Both the position numbers and the translations under genes were made by a program. This document shows, piece after piece, positions 1 through 5,862 of a stretch of DNA of 11,868 nucleotides (the stretch's first letter is position 1; each line of letters begins with the position of its first letter). The notes beneath the pieces were generated by a model. That model was not told the DNA's origin, did not search any database, and saw only the letters and a list, made by a program, of their open reading frames with translations. Source of the stretch: Minisyncoccota bacterium (GTDB lineage Bacteria > Patescibacteriota > Minisyncoccia > SW-4-49-11); assembly GCA_018609785.1 (NCBI GenBank), contig JAHEOE010000004.1:1-11868 (forward strand), written 5' to 3'.

Positions 1-1
1 A

Positions 2-136
2 ACACGTTCTGAAGATGATTCGGAAGAAGAGACCGAGCCTGATTCGTCTGAAGCGATTTTAAATATCGATCCCGAAAAGATTACCCAAAAATCGGGATCT
101 CAAGACAAGGGGGAGGCTGACCAAGAAGGTAATTGA
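2..136 (+). CDS. C-terminal fragment of an unrecognised acidic-tailed protein (5'-truncated by the window edge)
   Basis: An open frame enters from the left edge and ends at TGA 134-136, giving 44 residues. The tail is very acidic and hydrophilic, opening with TRSEDDSEEETEPDSS and ending in a Gly/Asp/Gln-rich stretch. There is no membrane segment or catalytic motif, so the family cannot be named. The other two frames on this strand close quickly (TGA at 10-12 and TAA near 60), which supports this frame as the coding one. It lies on the same strand as ruvB but 128 bases upstream, and a promoter candidate sits in the gap, so they need not share a transcript. Its stop codon lies inside a copy of the TTGAGAT repeat. 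Such acidic tails are common on scaffold or DNA-transaction proteins, but that is only a guess. Confidence 0.6.
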   Translation, partial: TRSEDDSEEETEPDSSEAILNIDPEKITQKSGSQDKGEADQEGN

Positions 137-182
137 GATACGTTCTAGATATTCCGATAGATTATTTTTGAGATGGCTTCTA
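131..182 (+). repeat. Two adjacent copies of the TTTTTGAGATG repeat upstream of ruvB
   Basis: A short copy at 131-148 (AATTGAGATACGTTCTAG) is followed by a long copy at 149-182, whose core is ATTATTTTTGAGATGGC. The long copy matches 10495-10528 at about 31 of 34 positions. The short copy contains the stop codon of the upstream gene. The long copy ends 82 bases before the ruvB start. Other copies lie at 1627-1645, 5591-5614 (inverted) and 5741-5761. Confidence 0.75.
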
Positions 183-229
183 GTTCATTGTGCTTAAATT
201 CCATACATATATCAAAATTCAAACCTGTT

Positions 230-238
230 TGCTATACT
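230..238 (+). promoter_or_regulatory. Extended -10 promoter candidate for ruvB
   Basis: TGCTATACT matches the extended -10 form TGnTATAAT with one change. The expected start of transcription is near 245, giving a leader of about 20 bases before the ATG at 265. There is no good -35 at 16-18 bases (TATCAA is the closest), as is usual for extended -10 promoters. This is sequence-based only. Confidence 0.5.
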
Positions 239-264
239 GAAAAGAGACCTAATATCGGACCGAA

Positions 265-1275
265 ATGATAACTTCCTCGAAAGAACACACTGAAGATACC
301 GCCACGGATACCAATTTACGGCCTCAAAATTTTACCCAATACATCGGGCAAGAACAGATCAAAACCAATTTGGATATTGCCATTCAGGCCGCCAAAAAGC
401 GGGGGGAGGTATTAGACCATATGGTGTTTTACGGGCCACCCGGACTTGGGAAGACAAGCCTTGCCTTCTTGATTGCGGATGCTTTGGGAAGTCATATTCA
501 AGTAACCTCCGGGCCCGCGTTGGAAAAAGCGGGAGATTTGGCTTCCATACTTACGAACCTGGAACGAGGAGATATTCTTTTTATTGATGAGATTCATCGG
601 CTCAACAATACTTTGGAAGAAGTACTGTATTCCGCGATGGAAGACTTCGTGATTGATATCGTCGTGGGCCAGGGCCCTTCGGCCAAAACTCTCCGGCTTG
701 ACCTCGTTCCCTTTACCCTCGTGGGAGCGACGACCAAATTCGGCTCTCTGACGGGGCCGTTTCGGAGTCGGTTCGGAAACGTATATAACTTCGACTTTTA
801 TACCACCGAGGAGATTCAGCACATTCTTGCGCGTTCGGGTAAAATCTTGGGAGCTCACGTAGAAGAGGCACAGGTATTTGAGGAGATTGCTCGCAGAAGC
901 AGGCAGACTCCGCGTGTAGCCAATCGACTCCTGCGGCGCATTCGTGACTATGCCGATGTCCATAACAACGGAGTGATTACCGTCGAGACCGCACACAGTT
1001 CGTTCGATCTGTTGGGAATTGATTCCTACGGCCTTGAGGAAGGGGACAAGAAAATTCTTTCGGTTCTGATTGAGAATTTCGGCGGCGGTCCCGTAGGACT
1101 TGCCACACTGGCCGCGGCCACCGCCGAAGAGCCGATTACTATTGAAGAAATTTATGAACCGTTTTTACTACGACAAGGGTTTATCCAAAAAACCGCTCGC
1201 GGACGGGTGGCAACCGATCTTAGCTTTGAATATTTAGGGAAAGAAGGTTCAAAAACGTCCAATCGTTTGATATAA
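265..1275 (+). CDS. ruvB: Holliday junction branch-migration ATPase RuvB
   Basis: RuvB is the hexameric AAA+ motor that, with RuvA, drives branch migration of Holliday junctions in the cytoplasm before RuvC cleaves them. The 336 residues match the usual family length. Visible landmarks are the N-terminal 'LRPQNFTQYIGQ' segment (18-29), Walker A GPPGLGKTS (57-65), Walker B LFIDEIH (105-111), sensor 1 GATTKFG (154-160), arginine-finger segment GPFRSRFG (164-171), sensor 2 TPRVANRLLRR (215-225), and the C-terminal winged-helix DNA-binding domain with GGGPVGLATLA (273-283) and QGFIQKTARGR (304-314). The arginine-finger segment differs from the common P-L-R-D-R-F-G but keeps both arginines. The start at 265 leaves a short variable N-tail, normal for RuvB. 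It has no clear Shine-Dalgarno sequence. No ruvA or ruvC is visible in the window, so the gene appears to stand alone. Its last codons overlap a promoter candidate for the element downstream. Confidence 0.97.
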   Translation: MITSSKEHTEDTATDTNLRPQNFTQYIGQEQIKTNLDIAIQAAKKRGEVLDHMVFYGPPGLGKTSLAFLIADALGSHIQVTSGPALEKAGDLASILTNLERGDILFIDEIHRLNNTLEEVLYSAMEDFVIDIVVGQGPSAKTLRLDLVPFTLVGATTKFGSLTGPFRSRFGNVYNFDFYTTEEIQHILARSGKILGAHVEEAQVFEEIARRSRQTPRVANRLLRRIRDYADVHNNGVITVETAHSSFDLLGIDSYGLEEGDKKILSVLIENFGGGPVGLATLAAATAEEPITIEEIYEPFLLRQGFIQKTARGRVATDLSFEYLGKEGSKTSNRLI

Positions 1276-1276
1276 T
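1268..1276 (+). promoter_or_regulatory. Extended -10 promoter candidate overlapping the ruvB stop codon
   Basis: TGATATAAT is a perfect extended -10 (TGn + TATAAT), and its TAA at 1273-1275 is the ruvB stop. A weak -35 (TTCAAA, 1248-1253) lies 17 bases upstream. Transcription would begin near 1283, about 25 bases before the alpha structured element and about 380 bases before the next gene. That fits either a small RNA or a long leader. Confidence 0.55.
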
Positions 1277-1304
1277 CCCCACATTATTCATCTCAAAAGA
1301 AGGG

Positions 1305-1440
1305 AGAACTCCTCCGCTCCTTTCGGAGCACCTCACTCTTTATCGAGAATTCAACGGTCACTGAAGAAACATTCTGTTTCTTCCGGCCTCTTTGCAGAGG
1401 CCTATCTTCAAGTGGGACTGCAAATGGCAGAGTATAGTTG
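1305..1440 (+). ncRNA. Structured element, copy alpha (candidate undescribed RNA family)
   Basis: Read on +, this has a head module, AACTCCTCC, then hairpin GCTCC/GGAGC (1316-1329), then CCTCACTCTTTATCGA (1330-1345). A core follows: joint ACGGTCACTG; hairpin 1 AAGAAAC/GTTTCTT (1364-1382, loop ATTCT); CC; hairpin 2 GGCCTCT/AGAGGCC (1385-1402, loop TTGC); then TATCTTCAAGTGGGACTGC. Copies beta and gamma share the joints ACGG-CACT and GGGACTGC but have different, still fully paired, stems. CGGTC (1355-1359) can pair with GACTG (1416-1420) to close the core. I see no coding potential and cannot match it to a known riboswitch, ribozyme or tmRNA. It lies just downstream of an extended -10 promoter. 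It could be a small RNA, a leader element or a mobile palindromic repeat. Confidence 0.55.
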
Positions 1441-1450
1441 GAGCGTTTTC

Positions 1451-1478
1451 CTCCTTATTAAGGAGATTTCTCTCTCCT
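1451..1478 (+). promoter_or_regulatory. Pair of mutually exclusive hairpins between alpha and beta
   Basis: CTCCTT (1451-1456) pairs with AAGGAG (1460-1465) around the loop ATT. The same AGGAGA (1461-1466) can instead pair with TCTCCT (1473-1478). Only one stem can form at a time, an arrangement seen in attenuators. Neither is followed by a strong T-run. A related CTCCTT-AAA-AAGGAG hairpin lies at 10341-10355 next to copy gamma. Function is unproven. Confidence 0.35.
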
Positions 1479-1487
1479 CTGTTAAAG

Positions 1488-1585
1488 ACGTCGGCACGGC
1501 AGTCCCTTCGAAAATAGGCTTTCGATAGAAAGCCGTAAAAAACACACCAGTGTTTTTTAAGTGCCCGTACAAGCTTCGAGGGAAA
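1488..1585 (-). ncRNA. Structured element, copy beta (opposite strand to alpha)
   Basis: Read on the minus strand from 1585 down, this carries the joint TACGGGCACTT; hairpin 1 AAAAAACAC/GTGTTTTTT (plus-strand 1537-1558, 9 bp, 4-base loop); AC; hairpin 2 GGCTTTC/GAAAGCC (plus-strand 1517-1534, loop 4); then TATTTTCGAAGGGACTGCC. The closing stem pairs ACGG(G)CA with TGCCGT. Compared with alpha and gamma the joints are conserved and the stems differ but stay paired. The head module with CACTCTTTATCGA is missing or decayed; only TCGAAGCTTG remains recognisable. It lies antisense in the leader of the lamin-tail gene and points toward alpha. No convincing minus-strand promoter was found upstream of it. 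Confidence 0.5.
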
Positions 1586-1626
1586 GGAGGTTCCGTTGCT
1601 ATAGGCACACTAATAAGATATATACG

Positions 1627-1645
1627 ATTTTTGAGATGCGTTCTA
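1627..1645 (+). repeat. TTTTTGAGATG repeat copy just before the lamin-tail gene
   Basis: ATTTTTGAGATGCGTTCTA ends 19 bases before the ATG at 1665. It matches 5741-5761 (upstream of mreB) almost exactly over TTTTGAGATGCGTTCTA. No correctly spaced -10 follows the TTGAGA, so it is listed as a repeat rather than a promoter. Confidence 0.7.
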
Positions 1646-1664
1646 ATAGATAACCGTGTAGGGA

Positions 1665-4600
1665 ATGAAACGACTGATCGCCGAGGGAATAGCGATTGCC
1701 GTGGTGGGAATGGCCCTGAGCTGGGGGTACACAGCTGAAGCCGCGTCCTCTGGGGTGAGAATCAACGAAGTCTTGCCGGATCCGGAAGGAAATGAATATG
1801 ACAATGAATTCATTGAGATTAAAAAGCCGGCGAGCACAGATATTTCAGGATGGAAATTAATCCTGCAAAAAGAAAATGAATCTGTAGAGGAAGCTGATAC
1901 GCTAACAATAGAGGATACGTATACGGGAACAGAGTTCGCGGTTATTGATGAGCAATTGTCTCAAGATCTCTATAACGGTGGGATGACAGTTCGGATATCG
2001 GAACCACAGTTGGAAAACGCGGATCATACTCGGCTTGCGTATACTTCGTCAATTGAGGAAGGAATTTCCAAAGCGTTTGATGCAGACTCCGGCACATATA
2101 TGTATATGGACCCCACGAAAGGGGCGGTAAATGGCGAGCAAAATGGGCAGTCCCAAAATGACGATTCATCGAATAAGCAAGAATCAAACGAGGATAGTAC
2201 AAACGATACGGAGGATTCGGATAAAAACACGTATATCGGACCGAAAACCTTGACGATTTCTCGGGTTGTGCCGAATCCGGAAGGAGACGAACCACAAACG
2301 GAAGTGTTTGAAATTCGCAATTACGGATCCGAGCCGATTGATCTTTCCGGGTGGCACATACGGGAGCGCCGCGGGGCGGACATGGAATCGGTCGAGGAGT
2401 ATTCTCTTCCCAAACAGACGATTGAGGCAGACAGCTCCCTTCGGCTTGAAAACCAACGTCCCCCGTTAATTAATGACCCCGATTTCGGAGTACTGTTTTC
2501 GGTGGTAACACCCGATGAGCAAGTGACGGATACGGTTCTTTACCAGTCCGCGCCGGAAGGAGAAGCACTCGTACGCGCCGAGGACGATACCATGCGGTGG
2601 CAAGACGTTCAATCCGGATCCGACGATTCGGAGCCTCCCCAAGAAAAGCAAACAACCGGGAACATAACCATTTCAGAACTCTTTCCCGCACCTAAACAGA
2701 AGGGGAAAACCGAGTTTATTGAGCTTAGGAACAAAGGAGACGAGCCGGTTAATTTAGACGGCTGGACACTTACCGATAACAGCAAAGATTTTTCTCTTTC
2801 CGCGTACCACTCTCTTCCTGCCGGCGGATATCTGTTGCTTCGGAAGTCCGAGACCGGGCTTGCTCTGAATAATAGCGGCACCGAAACCGTCACGCTTACG
2901 AATTCTGAAGGAGAACAGGCGTTGAAGGTAAGTTATACTGATGCGCGCTCCGGGCAAAGCTATACTCGGACGGATGAGGCGTGGCAATGGAGCGCAACAC
3001 TTACTCCCAAAGCGGCGAATGTAGTTACTAAACCTGTAAAAACAGAGAGTTCAAACGCTGATAAGAAGAAATCACAGACTACAGAGGATACGGAGTTACC
3101 TACCGTTGACTCGGATCAAATTCGGCTTACGGAAGTTTTTCCGGACCCGAATGTAATTCCGGATCGCTTCGGTGAATTTGTAGAGGTGCAATATACCGGT
3201 GAAAAGGAGCGTTCCCTTAAGGGGTGGATCTTGGAGATTCAAAGTATCAACGAATCACGAGAAGAAGCCTCTCAGATACAGCTCTCGCAAAATGTCTCCG
3301 AAAATACTCGTCTGAATCTGTGGTCACTCACGAGTTCCCTCCGTTTGCCGAATGCGGGAGCTACCTTGCGATTGCGCTCTCCTCAAGGTAACGTGGTAAG
3401 TCAGATAAGCTATGAGGATGCGAAAACGGCACATTCGTACAGTCGGTTCTCAGAAGAGAATATGTGGCGATGGACGGACCGTGTAACACCTGGGAAAGAC
3501 AATCAACAAACAAGCTCCAAAAAGCAGTCCTCGTCTCAGTCTTCCGATTCTTCTCAAACGTCTCCAACATCCACGAAGTCTTCAGCGGATAATTCCAAGG
3601 AACGTTCCGATTCACAAACAGGATCGGACCAACAGACCGATGCCAAGAAGAGTACAAGGACCGAAAAAACGAACGAAAAAGAGAAAACGTCTCCCTCGAA
3701 ATCCCCGCAAGAAACGAAGTCGGAGGAGACTCCTCGAGCGACTGACGCGGACGCTCTGCGTATCACCGAGATCTTCGCCTATCCGGAAGGCGATCAGGCT
3801 AAGAATGAATTTATTGAAATGAAATATACAGGTAAAGAAGATAGGTCTTTGAAAGGCTGGCAGCTTACGGATGGCGTGAATACGTTTACGTTTGATGATC
3901 GACGACCGGATTCGGACACCCGTCTTGTCTTAGGAAGAGAGGAAACCGGTATCGCGCTTCGGAACAATAGGAAAGAAACACTTAAGCTTCGTACGCCTTC
4001 GGGTGAAGTCATACAGAGTGTAAAGCGGGAAGAGGCTTATACCGGAGAATCGTATGCTCGCAAGGAGGAAAGTTGGCATCATACCGAGACGGTAACGCCG
4101 GGTAAAGCCAATACTATTACGCAGTCGGACAAAAATTCTGAAGAAAATGAGACTACATCTGAAGAATCCGTAGATGAGTCATCTTCCCAAGATACGAACG
4201 AGAGCGAGGCAGAGGAAATTCCGCGGGTCATGGATGTGGATGCACTACGGATAACCGAAGTTTTGGCGTATCCCAAAGGCGACCAGGCCGAGAATGAATT
4301 TATTGAAATGAAATATACAGGTAAAGAGGACAGGTCTTTGAAAGGCTGGCAACTTACGGATGGCGTGAATACGTTTACCTTCGAGGACCGACGTCCGAGC
4401 CCGGGAAACTATATCACCCTTCCACGTTCCCAGACAGGGATTGCCTTACAGAATCATCATCAAGAAACGCTTAAACTCATTCCTCCCGAAGCGGAAAATC
4501 CCGCTCAGACTCTCCAGCACACTCCCAAAGAACACGGAGTGGGGTATGCGTTAAAAGACGGAGAGTGGAAGCATACGACGGATACTACCGCCGGTGCGTC

Positions 4601-5522
4601 CAATACAATCAGGGCTCTCGAATCAGAACCCAAAGAAGAATCCTCCTCTGAGAAAGAACATGAGAGAACAGCGTTGAAGACAGTCGCAGCTGCCTACGAG
4701 GTTTCTGACGAGGAGAAAATTCGTCTGGAAGGGCAGGTTTTTATTCCGCCCCATGTACTGTCGAATCGGTTTTTTGTGGTCAGTGACAGTGAGCGATCGA
4801 TAAAGGTGTACAATTACGAACAGGAATTTCCCGATTTGGAGTGGGGAAGTCATGTTAGCATAGACGGAAAAGTCTCGATTACCGGTGAGGATACCCGTAT
4901 AAGCGCGGATACGGAAGGCATAGAAGTGGAAGAATCCGGAAACGTGGCACCGCCCAAGCCGGTGAATGGGAATCAGACTGGTATCACGTCTTCTGTACAA
5001 GGACAACGGGTTACGCTAACGGGAGAACTTTTGGAGCAGAACGGAGACGATATGTACGTTCGTACCAACGCAAACAAACGGTTGCGCGTGACTATTCTTC
5101 CCACTACTTCACTTGAAAAACCGGATATGAGAGCCGGAGATACCATTTCCGTTTCGGGCTTGGTGGATGTATACCGAGAGAGTGTTCGTATCCCGGTTTG
5201 GCATCAGTCTCATCTGCAAGTTCATACCGAACGTTCGAAGGATAAAGAAGATTCCGAGGATACAAAGGAGGAGAGTGGCTATCCTGCATCCACCCAAGCT
5301 CAAGAACGGTCTTCGTATACGGTTGACGAATTGATTGATGAGAGAGGGAGTTCAGAAGTGTCTTCGAACCAATCCGGTCCGTTTCCGAGTCCCGCGCAGC
5401 TGACAGCCTACATTCCTCAAGCCGGACGTGATTGGCTTCGTGAACATCCGTGGGTAAGCCTGGTGGCTTTACTCGGTGTGATATGGGGTGCCGCCGCGGT
5501 TATTTTGTGGAGAGGAAAGTAG
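1665..5522 (+). CDS. Large exported, C-terminally membrane-anchored protein with six lamin-tail domains and two OB-like domains
   Basis: The 1285 residues begin with a signal peptide (MKRLIAEG, hydrophobic core about 9-20, likely cleavage after TAEA near 26). Six lamin-tail (LTD-like) modules follow at about 30-153, 195-315, 333-453, 486-612, 697-817 and 861-983. Most open with a version of 'I-x-E-V-x-P-x-P-x-G' plus 'E-F-I-E', then 'L-x-G-W-x-L', and several close with a 'W-x-x-T-x-T-P-G-K-A-N'-like end. Low-complexity Ser/Thr/Glu/Lys linkers separate them, the longest at 613-694. Two beta-rich OB-like domains lie at about 1018-1088 and 1106-1188. A single membrane segment (about 1262-1282) and a basic RGK tail end the protein. 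The body should therefore be on the cell surface. Bacterial lamin-tail domains are often linked to secreted enzymes or nucleic-acid proteins, but no enzyme domain is visible. A structural, adhesive or surface nucleic-acid-binding role is inference. AGGGA abuts the start codon, too close for a normal ribosome site. Confidence 0.88.
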   Translation: MKRLIAEGIAIAVVGMALSWGYTAEAASSGVRINEVLPDPEGNEYDNEFIEIKKPASTDISGWKLILQKENESVEEADTLTIEDTYTGTEFAVIDEQLSQDLYNGGMTVRISEPQLENADHTRLAYTSSIEEGISKAFDADSGTYMYMDPTKGAVNGEQNGQSQNDDSSNKQESNEDSTNDTEDSDKNTYIGPKTLTISRVVPNPEGDEPQTEVFEIRNYGSEPIDLSGWHIRERRGADMESVEEYSLPKQTIEADSSLRLENQRPPLINDPDFGVLFSVVTPDEQVTDTVLYQSAPEGEALVRAEDDTMRWQDVQSGSDDSEPPQEKQTTGNITISELFPAPKQKGKTEFIELRNKGDEPVNLDGWTLTDNSKDFSLSAYHSLPAGGYLLLRKSETGLALNNSGTETVTLTNSEGEQALKVSYTDARSGQSYTRTDEAWQWSATLTPKAANVVTKPVKTESSNADKKKSQTTEDTELPTVDSDQIRLTEVFPDPNVIPDRFGEFVEVQYTGEKERSLKGWILEIQSINESREEASQIQLSQNVSENTRLNLWSLTSSLRLPNAGATLRLRSPQGNVVSQISYEDAKTAHSYSRFSEENMWRWTDRVTPGKDNQQTSSKKQSSSQSSDSSQTSPTSTKSSADNSKERSDSQTGSDQQTDAKKSTRTEKTNEKEKTSPSKSPQETKSEETPRATDADALRITEIFAYPEGDQAKNEFIEMKYTGKEDRSLKGWQLTDGVNTFTFDDRRPDSDTRLVLGREETGIALRNNRKETLKLRTPSGEVIQSVKREEAYTGESYARKEESWHHTETVTPGKANTITQSDKNSEENETTSEESVDESSSQDTNESEAEEIPRVMDVDALRITEVLAYPKGDQAENEFIEMKYTGKEDRSLKGWQLTDGVNTFTFEDRRPSPGNYITLPRSQTGIALQNHHQETLKLIPPEAENPAQTLQHTPKEHGVGYALKDGEWKHTTDTTAGASNTIRALESEPKEESSSEKEHERTALKTVAAAYEVSDEEKIRLEGQVFIPPHVLSNRFFVVSDSERSIKVYNYEQEFPDLEWGSHVSIDGKVSITGEDTRISADTEGIEVEESGNVAPPKPVNGNQTGITSSVQGQRVTLTGELLEQNGDDMYVRTNANKRLRVTILPTTSLEKPDMRAGDTISVSGLVDVYRESVRIPVWHQSHLQVHTERSKDKEDSEDTKEESGYPASTQAQERSSYTVDELIDERGSSEVSSNQSGPFPSPAQLTAYIPQAGRDWLREHPWVSLVALLGVIWGAAAVILWRGK
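3789..3908 (+). repeat. Intragenic 120-nt repeat, first copy (lamin-tail module 5)
   Basis: This segment encodes the start of module 5 (GDQAKNEFIEMKYTGKEDRS and onward). It matches 4278-4397 at 109 of 120 positions by hand alignment, offset by 489 bases (163 codons). Nine of the eleven differences are synonymous; the others are K to E and D to E. Confidence 0.85.
4278..4397 (+). repeat. Intragenic 120-nt repeat, second copy (lamin-tail module 6)
   Basis: This is the second copy of the near-identical segment described at 3789-3908. The rest of modules 5 and 6 is much more diverged, so either only this block was recently copied or it is kept alike by gene conversion or selection. Confidence 0.85.
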
Positions 5523-5533
5523 AGGGAGAAGAA

Positions 5534-5553
5534 GGATATACGGTAGCGGATAC
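5534..5553 (+). repeat. Partial copy of the GATATACGGTAGCGG downstream repeat
   Basis: GGATATACGGTAGCGGATAC starts 12 bases after the lamin-tail stop. Its reverse complement is found at 10421-10440 with two changes. It matches the first bases of the longer copies at 10001 and 11758. Confidence 0.7.
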
Positions 5554-5590
5554 TCGCTATGTGTTACAAGAACCCATCTCTATCAAATAC

Positions 5591-5628
5591 TAGAGGCCAT
5601 CTCAAAAAATAATCTTTTGGTTCCTCTA
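5591..5628 (-). repeat. Inverted TTTTTGAGATGG repeat copy inside a hairpin
   Basis: Read on the minus strand, 5591-5614 gives ATTATTTTTTGAGATGGCCT and on to CTA. This matches 161-183 upstream of ruvB apart from one extra T and single changes. Its outer TAGAGG (5591-5596) can pair with CCTCTA (5623-5628). It is the only clear minus-strand member of this family. Confidence 0.65.
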
Positions 5629-5637
5629 TTTTACGCA

Positions 5638-5726
5638 TATGAAGGCGACAGAGCGTATGAACGAATTTTGGGTATGGTAGGCCGTAGGCGTTAAATGCCA
5701 GTGAATACGTCTCTGTCGCCTTCATA
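5638..5726. repeat. Long inverted repeat (about 21-bp arms, 46-base loop)
   Basis: The left arm 5638-5658 (TATGAAGGCGACAGAGCGTA and one more T) pairs with the right arm 5705-5726 (ATACGTCTCTGTCGCCTTCA and TA). There is one unpaired T in the right arm. The loop holds a smaller GGCGT/AUGCC hairpin near 5688-5700. The right arm is followed by GACTTTTACC, a weak T-run. It could be a transcription terminator for the lamin-tail gene or the paired ends of a lost mobile element. Confidence 0.65.
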
Positions 5727-5740
5727 GACTTTTACCTAGA

Positions 5741-5761
5741 ATAATTTTGAGATGCGTTCTA
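5741..5761 (+). repeat. TTTTTGAGATG repeat copy upstream of mreB
   Basis: The core ATAATTTTGAGATGCGTTCT lies 101 bases before the mreB start, immediately before the 7-nt array. It is the same family as 149-182, 1627-1645, 5591-5614 (inverted) and 10495-10528. Confidence 0.7.
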
Positions 5762-5816
5762 CTAAATACTAAATACCAAATACGAAATTCTATATACCAC
5801 ATACCAAATACTCAAA
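5761..5816 (+). repeat. Array of eight degenerate 7-nt units (ACYAAAT type)
   Basis: The stretch divides without gaps into ACTAAAT, ACTAAAT, ACCAAAT, ACGAAAT, TCTATAT, ACCACAT, ACCAAAT and ACTCAAA. It is bounded on the left by TTTTGAG and on the right by CTCAAAAA, which are inverted with respect to each other. Shorter runs of the same unit lie at 10483-10496 and 10525-10545, and on the minus strand around 11703-11716. Confidence 0.75.
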
Positions 5817-5826
5817 AACGCTCCTC

Positions 5827-5855
5827 TTTTCAACTCCTGAAAAATAGCATACAAT
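5827..5855 (+). promoter_or_regulatory. Promoter candidate of the mreB operon
   Basis: TTTTCA (5827-5832) and TACAAT (5850-5855) are 17 bases apart, and each agrees reasonably with the housekeeping sigma consensus. Transcription would start at about 5862-5863, on the mreB ATG itself, which suggests a leaderless message. AAGGA at 5856-5860 is only two bases from the ATG, too close for a usual ribosome site. Confidence 0.45.
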
Positions 5856-5862
5856 AAGGATA

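Noticed and set aside
412..996. 194-codon minus-strand frame opposite ruvB
   Set aside because: It is a shadow of ruvB: the + strand protein has every RuvB motif, while the minus frame has no recognisable domain.
1305..1440. Known riboswitch, tmRNA or self-cleaving ribozyme
   Set aside because: I could not match the conserved joints to any class I know; without a covariance search no name is given.
1408..1608. Minus-strand frame of 66 codons and + strand frame at 1550-1738 in the ruvB/lamin-tail gap
   Set aside because: They run through the hairpins of alpha and beta and the repeats. The variation between copies follows base pairing rather than codons.
5488..5694. Small + strand open frame after the lamin-tail gene (68 codons)
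   Set aside because: It starts inside the lamin-tail gene in another frame and runs through repeats and one arm of the long inverted repeat, with no protein-like composition.
5761..5816. CRISPR-like array
   Set aside because: The units are 7 bases with no spacers, and no cas genes are present.
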